NCBI GenBank assembly: GCA_947304355.1
Contig: CAMZAX010000008.1
Coordinates: 1-64,000, forward strand
Length of the DNA: 64,000 bases
DNA from: an uncultured Selenomonadales bacterium
GTDB taxonomy: Bacteria; Bacillota; Negativicutes; Selenomonadales; Selenomonadaceae
Reading direction: 5' to 3'
The notes below the pieces were generated by a model, which saw only the letters and a list, made by a program, of their open reading frames with translations, ran no database searches and was not told the origin of the DNA. The translations under genes were made by a program, and so were the position numbers. This document shows, in pieces, positions 8,767 through 16,428 of the stretch. Positions within the stretch are counted from its first letter, which is position 1, and each line of letters begins with the position of its first letter.

Positions 8767-8865
8767 CGCGTTGCCTCCTAAAAATTATGTGGCGATTGTA
8801 TCACGCGCAACATTTATTTGCAAAATTCGCGGCGGGAATTTAAACTCTCGGCGGGAGATGATAAC

Positions 8866-9903
8866 TTGCGTAAAAAAAATTTATTCGGGCTCACGCTCGA
8901 CGAACTGATTGACGAACTCGCGCCGTTGCCGAAGTTTCGCGCAAAACAAATCGCCGCGCAGATTTACAAGCACGGCGTGAAAAATTTCGACGACATGAAC
9001 GATTTGCCCAAGACGATGCGGGCGGAACTCAAGGCGCGTTACGAAATTAAAATCGCCGACGTGTTGAAACGTCTGGACTCGCGCGACGGCTTGACGACGA
9101 AATTTCTGCTCGCCTTCGCGGACGGCGCGGCTGTCGAAGTCGTCCTCATGCGCCACGATTACGGCAACAACGTCTGCATTTCAAGTCAAGTCGGTTGCCA
9201 AATGGGTTGCAAGTTCTGCGCGTCGACGCTCAAAGGTCTCGAACGCAACTTGACGGCGGCTGAAATGCTCGGTGAAATTTTTTTCGCGGAAGAATTCCTG
9301 CGCGGCGAAGGGCTCAAGCTCGATTCGGTCGTCGTCATGGGCACGGGCGAACCGCTGATGAATTACGACGCGCTGATTAAAATGCTCCGCCTCCTGCACG
9401 AAGACTACTGCTTGGGCATGAGCTACCGCAAAGTCACGATTTCGACGTGCGGCGTCGTCCCCGCAATAAAAAAATTACGCGACGAGAAAATTCCCGTCAC
9501 GCTGTCGATTTCATTGCACGCGCCCGACGACAAGCTCCGCAGTGCGCTCATGCCGATTAACTCCGCCTTCGGGTTGAACGGTCTGCTTAAAGCCGGCGAC
9601 GACTACGCGCAGGCGACGGGGCGGCGCGTCACCTACGAATACATTTTGCTCGGCGGCGTCAACGACACGGAAGAACACGCCCGACGCCTCGCGAAGATTT
9701 TAAGCGGGCAACTCGCCAATGTGAACTTGATTCCGTTCAATCCCGTCACCGAATGCAGTTTCGCGCCGCCGACCAATGCCGCCGTGAAAAAATTTTTCCA
9801 CTTCCTGAACACGCACGGGATAGGCGCGACAGTCCGCAAGGAAATGGGCGCGGATGTCAACGCCGCCTGCGGTCAGCTTCGTGCAAGAGTCACTGCCCGT
9901 TGA
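8866..9903 (+). CDS. rlmN: Dual-specificity RNA methyltransferase RlmN (radical SAM)
   Basis: 345 residues from the TTG at 8866 behind GGCGGGAG; the track's start at 8818 is upstream of any ribosome site and adds junk. RlmN methylates C2 of A2503 in 23S rRNA and A37 in some tRNAs. The radical-SAM cluster motif is CQMGCKFC (CxxxCxxC), followed by GTGEPLMNYD, and the catalytic Cys pair is completed by ADVNAACGQL near the C-terminus. Its end overlaps the convergent ctpA end by 14 bases. Confidence 0.96.
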   Translation: MRKKNLFGLTLDELIDELAPLPKFRAKQIAAQIYKHGVKNFDDMNDLPKTMRAELKARYEIKIADVLKRLDSRDGLTTKFLLAFADGAAVEVVLMRHDYGNNVCISSQVGCQMGCKFCASTLKGLERNLTAAEMLGEIFFAEEFLRGEGLKLDSVVVMGTGEPLMNYDALIKMLRLLHEDYCLGMSYRKVTISTCGVVPAIKKLRDEKIPVTLSISLHAPDDKLRSALMPINSAFGLNGLLKAGDDYAQATGRRVTYEYILLGGVNDTEEHARRLAKILSGQLANVNLIPFNPVTECSFAPPTNAAVKKFFHFLNTHGIGATVRKEMGADVNAACGQLRARVTAR

Positions 9904-11116
9904 ATTCGTCGCTTTGCCAAAATTTTTCCGTGAACAAAACTTTGCCCGCGTCAACTTGGTGTTGCAACAGTTCTTCAGCCTTGGCAAGTTGCGGGTCATT
10001 TTGCTCGTCAAGATTCAAATCGTACATCGGGTGCGGTATCGCCGGCGACGTTATCTCAATATCGGGCTCAATGCCGACGCCGTCAATGCAACGTCCGCTC
10101 GGCGTGTAATACTTTGCAATCGTCAACTTCAAGCCGTCGTCGTGCGCCATGGGAATCAGCGTCTGCACGGAGCCTTTGCCGTAACTCGTTTCGCCGACGA
10201 CAACAGCCGCCTTGGTGTCCTGCAACGCGCCGCTCAAAAGTTCAGAGGCACTCGCACTGTTGCGGTCAATCAGCACAACAATCGGGAACCGCGCGGCGGG
10301 CAAATCCGACGTGTAAACTTCCTTGGAGCCGTCGCGCTTAATCACAGAGGCAATCGTTCCTGCGGGAACCAATTGCCGGGCAATTTCAATGCAACCGTTT
10401 ATGACGCCGCCGGGGTTTTGGCGCATGTCGAGGATAAGACCTTTCATGCCGGCGCGTTCCAATTCGGCAAGCGTCGTTTTGAACTCGTCGCCCGTGTTTT
10501 CGCTGAAGTTGGAAATTTTAATGTAGCCTATTCGACCGTCAATCATCTTGCCCGCCACGGTCTGGACGTGAATGTTTTCGCGCGTCAAGTTGTAAGTCGT
10601 GTCGTCGAAGCCTTCGCGGTGAATCAGCAATTCGACGGACGTGCCGATTTGCCCGCGAATTTTCAGCGCAACTTCGCCGGGGGAAATTTCTTCGACGGGC
10701 TGACCGTCCACCGCCAAAATTTCGTCGCCCGCCAAAAGCCCTGCGCGTTGTCCGGGTCCGTCGGGTATGACGCTCATGACTTGCACGCCGCCGTTTTTGA
10801 AGCCCATGTAGACGCCGATGCCGCCGAACGCTCCGCTTGTCTCCGCGCGCAGTTGGCTGTAGAGTTGCGGCGCGAGATAAATCGAATGCGGGTCGCCGAG
10901 CGAATTGACCATGCCGCTTATCGCTCCGTCGATTAAATCGCGTCGCGCAACGTCTTGAACGTAATTGCTTTCGATAAACCGCAGCGCAACGAAAAATCTG
11001 CCGAGGTCGAGCGCATTGGTTGAGTTTATGCCCAACAGCAGGCACACCAGCCCCAAAGTCAGTGTCGCGCTTATCAGTGCGCCGAAAATGATTCCTGCAA
11101 AAATTTTTTTCTTCAA
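9890..11116 (-). CDS. ctpA: S41 carboxyl-terminal processing protease (CtpA)
   Basis: 408 residues from a TTG at 11116 (MKKKIFAGIIFGALI...), preceded by GGAGGGAGG; the ORF-track start at 11551 lies across kdsB and is wrong. An N-terminal hydrophobic segment anchors or exports it. A PDZ domain follows (GIGVYMGFKNGGVQVMSVIPDGPGQRAGL) and then the peptidase domain with the catalytic Ser in DRNSASASELL and the Lys in SYGKGSVQ. The C-terminal 35 residues are charged. These proteases trim envelope proteins. A TATAGT -10-like element lies upstream in the region shared with divergent kdsB. Confidence 0.94.
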   Translation of the reverse strand: MKKKIFAGIIFGALISATLTLGLVCLLLGINSTNALDLGRFFVALRFIESNYVQDVARRDLIDGAISGMVNSLGDPHSIYLAPQLYSQLRAETSGAFGGIGVYMGFKNGGVQVMSVIPDGPGQRAGLLAGDEILAVDGQPVEEISPGEVALKIRGQIGTSVELLIHREGFDDTTYNLTRENIHVQTVAGKMIDGRIGYIKISNFSENTGDEFKTTLAELERAGMKGLILDMRQNPGGVINGCIEIARQLVPAGTIASVIKRDGSKEVYTSDLPAARFPIVVLIDRNSASASELLSGALQDTKAAVVVGETSYGKGSVQTLIPMAHDDGLKLTIAKYYTPSGRCIDGVGIEPDIEITSPAIPHPMYDLNLDEQNDPQLAKAEELLQHQVDAGKVLFTEKFWQSDEFNGQ

Positions 11117-11186
11117 GGCGTGACCTCCCTCCGAAAAAATTTTTGTCACTATACCAACTTTATCTGAAAATCGTGTTAAAGTCAAT

Positions 11187-11215
11187 TTGCCGCGCCGCGC
11201 CGCTTGTGATAGACT
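11187..11215 (+). promoter_or_regulatory. Sigma-A-type promoter for kdsB
   Basis: TTGCCG and TAGACT separated by 17 bases, 79 bases upstream of the kdsB ATG, in the divergent gap with ctpA. Read by eye only. Confidence 0.5.
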
Positions 11216-11293
11216 GGGGCTGTTTGTGAATCGGGTTGGTTGCCGAGATTCGGCGTTTTTACCAACAATCATTTCGGATTTGGAGGTTGTGAC

Positions 11294-12031
11294 ATGAAAG
11301 CAATTTGCGTTATACCTGCAAGATATTCGTCGACGCGCCTGCCGGGCAAGCCGCTCAAGGACATTTGCGGCAAGCCGATGATTTGTCGCGTGTGGGAGCG
11401 GGCAAGCCGTGCCGCGTCTGTCGCTGAAGTCATTGTGGCGACCGACGACGAAAGAATTTTTCAAGCCGTCGAAAAAAATTCGGGGCGGGCGATGATGACG
11501 CGCGCCGACCACAAGACCGGCACCGACCGCCTTGCCGAAGTTGCCGAGCATTTTCCCGACGCCGATGTTATCGTCAATGTGCAGGGCGACGAGCCGTTGA
11601 TTGAGCCCGCGCTGATTGACGCGCTTGTTGCCGAGTTCGACGCCGACGCCGCATTACAGATGGCGACCGTCGCCACAGAGCTGACCGACGCCGTCGAAAT
11701 GCAAAATCCCAACAACGTCAAAGTTGTCGTCGACCGCACGGGCAACGCGTTGTATTTTTCGCGTGCGCTGATTCCATACCCGCGCAACACGGGCAAGGCG
11801 GCTGTCTTCAAGCACATTGGCATTTACGCTTATCGTCGCGAATTTCTGCTTGCTTATGCCAAAATGGAGCCGACGCCGCTTGAGCAAGCCGAATCACTTG
11901 AACAGCTGCGCGCATTGGAGAACGGCTTTAAGATTCGCGTGATTAAAAGTTCGTGCCGCTTCGTGGGCGTCGACACCGCCGAGGACTTGGAGCTTGTCAA
12001 CGAAATTTATCGCCGCGAGGGTTTGTCTTGA
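11294..12031 (+). CDS. kdsB: 3-deoxy-manno-octulosonate cytidylyltransferase
   Basis: 245 residues from ATG 11294 after GGAGGTTGTGAC. KdsB activates Kdo with CTP to CMP-Kdo for lipopolysaccharide inner core synthesis. The nucleotidyltransferase motifs IPARYSSTRLPGKPL, VQGDEPLI and the C-terminal VDTAEDLELV are all present. Its presence among Firmicute-type operons is the strongest hint that the organism is a diderm Negativicute. The stop overlaps the next gene's TTG start. Confidence 0.96.
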   Translation: MKAICVIPARYSSTRLPGKPLKDICGKPMICRVWERASRAASVAEVIVATDDERIFQAVEKNSGRAMMTRADHKTGTDRLAEVAEHFPDADVIVNVQGDEPLIEPALIDALVAEFDADAALQMATVATELTDAVEMQNPNNVKVVVDRTGNALYFSRALIPYPRNTGKAAVFKHIGIYAYRREFLLAYAKMEPTPLEQAESLEQLRALENGFKIRVIKSSCRFVGVDTAEDLELVNEIYRREGLS

Positions 12032-12708
12032 GACTGCCGCAATGTGAAATTTTTACGTCGCTTGCCGCGCAGGAAGTTCTGTTCGTGGCGGGCGGGCGCG
12101 TGCCCGGCGTCGATTGGTTCCGTGAAGTTGCAAGCGGGCGGAAAATTTTTTGCGTCGACAAGGGCATTGAACTTTGCCGGGCGTGCGCGATTGTTCCGAG
12201 ATTTTTAATCGGCGACTTCGACAGCGCGGACGATTCAGCCGTCGCGTGGGCGCGGGCGAACGGCATCCCCGTCGAGCAATATCCCGTCGACAAAGACTTG
12301 ACCGACACGCAACTTGCCCTGCGTCGCGCTACAGAACTTTTCGGCGAACATGTCGCGCTTGTCACGGGCTGTTTCGGCGGACGCTTCGACCACATGTTCA
12401 GCACGGCGTTCACCTGCGCAGCGATTGAGCGGCGGGTTGTTCTTGCGGACGAACGCGAAATAATTTTCTTCGTGAAGGGCAGCGAATCCGTCGACGTGCA
12501 ATTTTCCCGCGAGCCGCTTGCTCTGTCGCTCCTGCCGATGTCGACGACCTGCGCGGGCGTGACAATAAAAAATGTTCGTTGGGAACTGGACGGCGCGACG
12601 TTGATTCAGGCTTTGCCCTATGCCGTGAGCAATCGCGTAACGGACGACAGAATTTCGGTCGGCGTCGAACGCGGGACGCTTGCCGTGTATTTTTGCTTCG
12701 ACGAATGA
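12028..12708 (+). CDS. thiN: Thiamine pyrophosphokinase
   Basis: 226 residues from the TTG at 12028 overlapping the kdsB TGA, with GAGGG upstream. ThiN makes thiamine diphosphate from thiamine and ATP. Key blocks: CVDKGIELC, IGDFDSAD (Mg/substrate Asp), PVDKDLTDTQLALRRA and TGCFGGRFDHMFS. The C-terminal domain ends GTLAVYF. No TPP riboswitch is visible upstream, since the gene follows kdsB directly. Confidence 0.92.
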   Translation: MRLPQCEIFTSLAAQEVLFVAGGRVPGVDWFREVASGRKIFCVDKGIELCRACAIVPRFLIGDFDSADDSAVAWARANGIPVEQYPVDKDLTDTQLALRRATELFGEHVALVTGCFGGRFDHMFSTAFTCAAIERRVVLADEREIIFFVKGSESVDVQFSREPLALSLLPMSTTCAGVTIKNVRWELDGATLIQALPYAVSNRVTDDRISVGVERGTLAVYFCFDE

Positions 12709-12742
12709 AAAAAATCCCGCCGTTTGACGGGATAATTTTTTG
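12709..12742. terminator. Bidirectional rho-independent terminator
   Basis: ATCCCG and CGGGAT with an 8-base loop are flanked by A-runs on one side and T-runs on the other, so it can serve both thiN and the convergent gene ending at 12753. Confidence 0.85.
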
Positions 12743-12752
12743 TCCGAAATTT

Positions 12753-13103
12753 TTAAGCCAAAAGAATTTCTTTGTTGTCGAGGATTTCAACCCCCAACGT
12801 GCAAGCCTTGCAGTTGCAATATTTCGCGCCGCGCCGTCTGAGAGCTTCGGCGTTGGCGAGGAATTTTTTTGCGCCTTCCCTGCCGAAAGCTTCAATGGCG
12901 CGATTCGAGTGCGCGAAAATTATCAACCAGTCGACCGGAACAACGTCGTGCTTAATTTCGTCGAGAAGTTTTTCTGCGGCGAGTTTTTCGCCGGGCGTGC
13001 CCAATGTGTCAAGGTACAGTTCAATCTCATGCTTGAGCCTGACGTAACAGCTCGGCGACGATGCCAAGTCCTTGAGTTTGTCAATTAGTGTTTGCTTGTC
13101 CAA
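12753..13103 (-). CDS. Small Cys-motif protein, paralogue 3 of 3
   Basis: 116 residues from a TTG at 13103, six bases after GGAGG; the ORF track begins too early. It ends with KYCNCKACTLGVEILDNKEILL, a CxCxxC cluster shared with the next two genes, and begins with DKQTLIDKLKDLASSPSC. Related proteins in Firmicutes are sometimes labelled as Hsp90-like chaperones, but I see no Hsp90 domain and treat function as unknown. The CxCxxC suggests metal or redox chemistry. It lacks the second Cys of the N-terminal PSCC pair seen in its sisters (here PSCY). Confidence 0.8.
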   Translation of the reverse strand: MDKQTLIDKLKDLASSPSCYVRLKHEIELYLDTLGTPGEKLAAEKLLDEIKHDVVPVDWLIIFAHSNRAIEAFGREGAKKFLANAEALRRRGAKYCNCKACTLGVEILDNKEILLA

Positions 13104-13122
13104 TGAATGCCTCCAAAAAATT

Positions 13123-13473
13123 TTATTTGAGCAAAACGTCTTTGTGGTCGAGAATTTCAAGCCCCAATGTGCACGCACTGCAGTTGCAATATTTTGCGCC
13201 GCTTGCTTTGAGTGCGTCGGCGTGAGCCGCGATTTTTTTTGCCGCCTCCACGCCGAATTTTTCGATGGTGCTGTTGGAATGCTCCCGAATGACCAGCAAT
13301 TCAATCGGCGTGATGCTCGCCTTGGTGACTTTAATCAAGTTCTCGGCGGTGTCTTTTTCGTAAGGCTTGCCCAAAGCGTCAAGGTAGTATTTGACGGCGA
13401 CCTTGAGTTCTTCGCAACAGCTCGGCGACGCGCCCAACGCTTTGACTTTTTCAATCACAGTCGGTTTGTCCAT
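13123..13473 (-). CDS. Small Cys-motif protein, paralogue 2 of 3
   Basis: 116 residues, MDKPTVIEKVKALGASPSCC, with KYCNCSACTLGLEILDHKDVLL at the end. It aligns over its whole length with both neighbours and must have arisen by tandem duplication. The middle region (TPIELLVIREHSNSTIEKFG) is soluble alpha-helical in character. The ATG at 13473 matches the start of the sisters but has only a weak ribosome site; an in-frame ATG three codons earlier exists. Function unknown. Confidence 0.8.
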   Translation of the reverse strand: MDKPTVIEKVKALGASPSCCEELKVAVKYYLDALGKPYEKDTAENLIKVTKASITPIELLVIREHSNSTIEKFGVEAAKKIAAHADALKASGAKYCNCSACTLGLEILDHKDVLLK

Positions 13474-13491
13474 GTGACACATCCGAAAATT

Positions 13492-13842
13492 TTACGCAAG
13501 GAGCACGTCTTTGTTGTCGAGAATTTCACGAGCGGGCGTGCAAGCCTTGCAATCACAATATTTCGCGCCGCTTGCTTTGAGTTCGTCGGCATGTGCGGCG
13601 AATTTTTTTGCGCCGTCCGCACCGAAGATTTGAACGGCGGTTTCCGAATGCGCGAACGGAACCAAATCTTCCACCGTGGTGATGTCGTTTTCGATTTCGG
13701 CGATGAGATTCTGCGCGGCAGTCTTTTCGTCAGCTGTGCCCAATGCGTCGACATAAGCAGCGACCTTCGCTTTGAGTGGCGCGCAACAGCTCGGAGCTGC
13801 CGCCATAGCTTTGACTTTTTCAATCAGTGTTTGCTTATCCAT
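13492..13842 (-). CDS. Small Cys-motif protein, paralogue 1 of 3
   Basis: 116 residues, MDKQTLIEKVKAMAAAPSCC, with KYCDCKACTPAREILDNKDVLL near the end; ATG behind GGAGG. The conserved PSCC and CxCxxC sets give five cysteines in similar positions to its sisters. It is downstream of the TSCPD-domain gene on the same strand, 15 bases away, so the four genes plus kptA probably form one operon. Function unknown; a small metal-binding or redox protein is one possibility. Confidence 0.8.
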   Translation of the reverse strand: MDKQTLIEKVKAMAAAPSCCAPLKAKVAAYVDALGTADEKTAAQNLIAEIENDITTVEDLVPFAHSETAVQIFGADGAKKFAAHADELKASGAKYCDCKACTPAREILDNKDVLLA

Positions 13843-13857
13843 AATGATACCTCCAAT

Positions 13858-14121
13858 TTAAGCTGTTCGCGATTTCAATGCCTCGTCAATCGCTATCGAC
13901 AGCTGATCTCCACAACTGGTACCGCGACCACCGCAGTCGTTGCCGCGCAGGATGTCAGCGATTTCCTTGGCGTCTTTGCCTTCGACGAGCTTGCCGATTG
14001 CCTTAAGATTGCCGGGGCAACCGCCCGTGAATTGTACGTCGTGCAAGCGACCCGCCTCGTCCAGGCTGAAGTCAATGCGCTTTGAGCAGACGCGTTGCGG
14101 TGTGAATGTGTAGTTGTCCAT
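13858..14121 (-). CDS. TSCPD domain-containing protein (TIGR03905-like)
   Basis: 87 residues, ATG after AAAGGAG. It matches the short stand-alone TSCPD family: FTPQRVCSKRIDF at the start, FTGGCPGNLKAIGKLVEG in the middle and GTSCGDQLS near the end. The same domain occurs at the C-terminus of some ribonucleotide reductases and is thought to bind metal through its cysteines. The stand-alone form has no established function. It lies 1 base downstream of kptA and directly before the three Cys-motif paralogues. Confidence 0.88.
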   Translation of the reverse strand: MDNYTFTPQRVCSKRIDFSLDEAGRLHDVQFTGGCPGNLKAIGKLVEGKDAKEIADILRGNDCGGRGTSCGDQLSIAIDEALKSRTA

Positions 14122-14122
14122 G

Positions 14123-14659
14123 TTAAAAACTCTCCTTTAGGTACTGCGCGGGGACGTGTTCGGTCAGCCATACGCCATTGACTGAACGGAAGAATTTGCA
14201 ACCGTCGGCGAACATGCGCCCGCTTTCGACGATAAAAATTTTCGGCTTGCCGTGACGACGCCCAACATTGATTGCGGTTTCAACGTCGCTTGAAAGGTGC
14301 ACGTAAAGCCGCGACTTGCGAATCAGCCCTTGCGCCCGAATCGACGCGGCAAATCTTTCGCCCGTACCGTGATACAAAATTTTGGGCGGCTCAAGCTCGG
14401 CAAGCTCCACGTCGACGGGTATCGAGTGTCCTTGATTGGCGCGAATCAACTGCCCGTCCGCGCTGAAGGAATAGCGTTGCTTTTCGTCCGTCGCGACAAT
14501 CTGCTCAAGCGTCGCGCGGTCAAGCGGGCGTTTGCGGCTCACGCGCCGAATCAATTCGTCAACGTCAGCCCAGCCGTGTTCGTCGAGTTCAAGCCCGACT
14601 GCTTGCGGTTTGTGGCGAAGTATCAGGCTCAAAAATTTACTCGTGTCCTTCAATGACAA
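14123..14659 (-). CDS. kptA: RNA 2'-phosphotransferase (KptA/Tpt1)
   Basis: 178 residues from TTG 14659 behind GGAGG. The family N-terminus SKFLSLILRHKPQAVGLELDEHGWADVDELI is nearly canonical, and the catalytic Arg-His-Arg-Arg set is represented by LRHKP, GHS, LYHGT and ETAINVGRRHGKP. Tpt1 transfers the splice-junction 2'-phosphate of tRNA to NAD+. Bacteria lack that tRNA splicing pathway, so the bacterial role is unclear; RNA repair or ADP-ribosylation of nucleic-acid ends has been proposed for homologues. Divergent from the methyltransferase. Confidence 0.95.
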   Translation of the reverse strand: MSLKDTSKFLSLILRHKPQAVGLELDEHGWADVDELIRRVSRKRPLDRATLEQIVATDEKQRYSFSADGQLIRANQGHSIPVDVELAELEPPKILYHGTGERFAASIRAQGLIRKSRLYVHLSSDVETAINVGRRHGKPKIFIVESGRMFADGCKFFRSVNGVWLTEHVPAQYLKESF

Positions 14660-14756
14660 ATGCCGACGCCTCCAATAAAATTTTAGTTATCGTAATTCAA
14701 CGGCGCGGGCGTGTCAAGTGCGAAAATTTTTTTCGGCGTTGCAGTTAGCTCCACGA

Positions 14757-14785
14757 TAGACAATAAAAAATTTTTATCATAAAAT
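14757..14785 (+). promoter_or_regulatory. Promoter for the methyltransferase gene
   Basis: TAGACA and TAAAAT with a 17-base AT-rich spacer, 30 bases upstream of the ATG at 14816. Confidence 0.55.
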
Positions 14786-14815
14786 TTGCGGCGAAAAATT
14801 TTTGGAGGTTGAAAA

Positions 14816-16351
14816 ATGAACAGCTGGAACGAAGGCTACTTCACCGATTCCACGTACACTTACGGTTACTACCGCGAGCTGTCGCCGAATTTCATGCGCT
14901 GGTGTCTCTTGGTCAACGGCATTGCCGCGCCGGAGATCACGGCGGAAAGTTGTCATTGCGAATTGGGCTTCGGGCAAGGTCTGTCGGCGAACATTCACGC
15001 GGCGGCGACTCCCGGCAAATTCTTCGGCACGGACTTCAATCCCGCTCACGCCGCGCAGGCAAAGGAAATGGCAACGGCTTCGGGCGCGGACGCTCACTTT
15101 TTCGAAGACAGTTTCGATGAATTCGCCAAACGCGACGACCTGCCGCAATTTGACTCAATCGGCTTTCACGGCGTGTGGACGTGGATAAGCGCGGAAAATC
15201 GTCGGCACATGCTTGAAGTCGCGCGCCAACATTTGAAATCGGGCGGCATGGTTTACAACAGCTACAACTGCTTGCCCGGCTGGGCACCCGCCGCGCCGCT
15301 TCGCGAACTGTTGACGCTTTACGATAAAAATTTCCACGGCAACGGCAACACTAAAGAGCGCGTTCAAGCCGCGATTAAATTTATCCAGGAAATGATTGAC
15401 GCCGAGCCCGCTTACCTGCAAATCGCGCCGAGCTTCAAGCCGGTCTTCGAGAATATCAAGAAAAACAATCCCGATTACATTGCGCACGAGTACTTGAACT
15501 TGGATTGGGACTTGATGTACTTTTCGGACGTGGCTGAGCTTTCGCAGGAGGCAAAGCTTGACTTCGCGACGCAAGCCGTGCCGATTGACGGAGCGGCGTT
15601 CCACCTTTCGCAAAAGGCGCAAGACTTCCTGAACAAAATTTCCAACCCGATTGTACGCGAGCAGTTGGCGGATTATTTCACGCGGCGTCAGTTCCGCAAA
15701 GATTTGTACGTTCGCGGGATTCGCCGATTGCCGCCGCCCGAAGTCATCGATAAAATTTTGTCGACGCGTTACGTGCTTTTGATTCCCGCCGCCGAAGTGT
15801 CAATGAACGTCAACACGGAACAGGGCAATTTGAAATTGGCGGAGGCGGCTTATCGTCCGTTCGTCGAATATTTGGCGGAAGACAATCACCGCCCGAAAGA
15901 TTTGCTTGAATACGCCGAACGCAACAACGTTTCGACGAGAAATGTCATAGAAATGGTGCGGGTCTTGACTTTCGTGGATCGCGTCATGCCCTGCCAGAGC
16001 AAGGCGGCGGTCAATCTCGTGAAGAAGAATTGCGACAGACTCAACGCCCACCTTTGCGAGCGCGCCAAATTCAATGAATCAATCAGCTTTTTGGCGAGCC
16101 CGCTCACCGGTTGCGGCTTCAACGTCAATCGGGTTGCGCAACTGTTTTTGGCGCAATACAAAGGCGGCGTCAAGACGGCGGACAGGCTTGCGGACGAGGC
16201 GTTGAAAATCTTGACGCAGGGCGGGCAACAGATTCTGTTCAACGGCAAGCCGCTGGAAAATCCCGAAGACAACATCAAACATTTGCGGACTTTGGCGGAA
16301 CGATTCTTGACACGCGATTTGCCGATTTACAAAGCGTTGCTTATCGCCTGA
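14816..16351 (+). CDS. Class I SAM-dependent methyltransferase with methyltransferase regulatory domain
   Basis: 511 residues, ATG after GGAGGTTGAAAA. The N-terminal Rossmann domain has a SAM motif I at CELGFGQGLSANIHAA followed by FFGTDFNP. The middle and C-terminal parts match the 'methyltransferase regulatory domain' arrangement (PF10119-like), as in the protein lysine methyltransferases of Rickettsia, with an all-helical tail rich in aromatic residues. The opening YFTDSTYTYGYYRELSP is characteristic. Acceptor substrate unknown: protein lysine and surface polymers are both possible. It is monocistronic, with its own promoter. Confidence 0.85.
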   Translation: MNSWNEGYFTDSTYTYGYYRELSPNFMRWCLLVNGIAAPEITAESCHCELGFGQGLSANIHAAATPGKFFGTDFNPAHAAQAKEMATASGADAHFFEDSFDEFAKRDDLPQFDSIGFHGVWTWISAENRRHMLEVARQHLKSGGMVYNSYNCLPGWAPAAPLRELLTLYDKNFHGNGNTKERVQAAIKFIQEMIDAEPAYLQIAPSFKPVFENIKKNNPDYIAHEYLNLDWDLMYFSDVAELSQEAKLDFATQAVPIDGAAFHLSQKAQDFLNKISNPIVREQLADYFTRRQFRKDLYVRGIRRLPPPEVIDKILSTRYVLLIPAAEVSMNVNTEQGNLKLAEAAYRPFVEYLAEDNHRPKDLLEYAERNNVSTRNVIEMVRVLTFVDRVMPCQSKAAVNLVKKNCDRLNAHLCERAKFNESISFLASPLTGCGFNVNRVAQLFLAQYKGGVKTADRLADEALKILTQGGQQILFNGKPLENPEDNIKHLRTLAERFLTRDLPIYKALLIA

Positions 16352-16362
16352 GCGCGATAATC

Positions 16363-16391
16363 TTGTCACGAAAAAATTTTTGCTGTAAAGT
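16363..16391 (+). promoter_or_regulatory. Promoter for hisD
   Basis: TTGTCA and TAAAGT separated by exactly 17 bases, followed by an 11-T run (16403-16413) and the GCGGAGG ribosome site. Confidence 0.6.
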
Positions 16392-16428
16392 TTACGGCAA
16401 AGTTTTTTTTTTTGCGGAGGCGAAGTGT

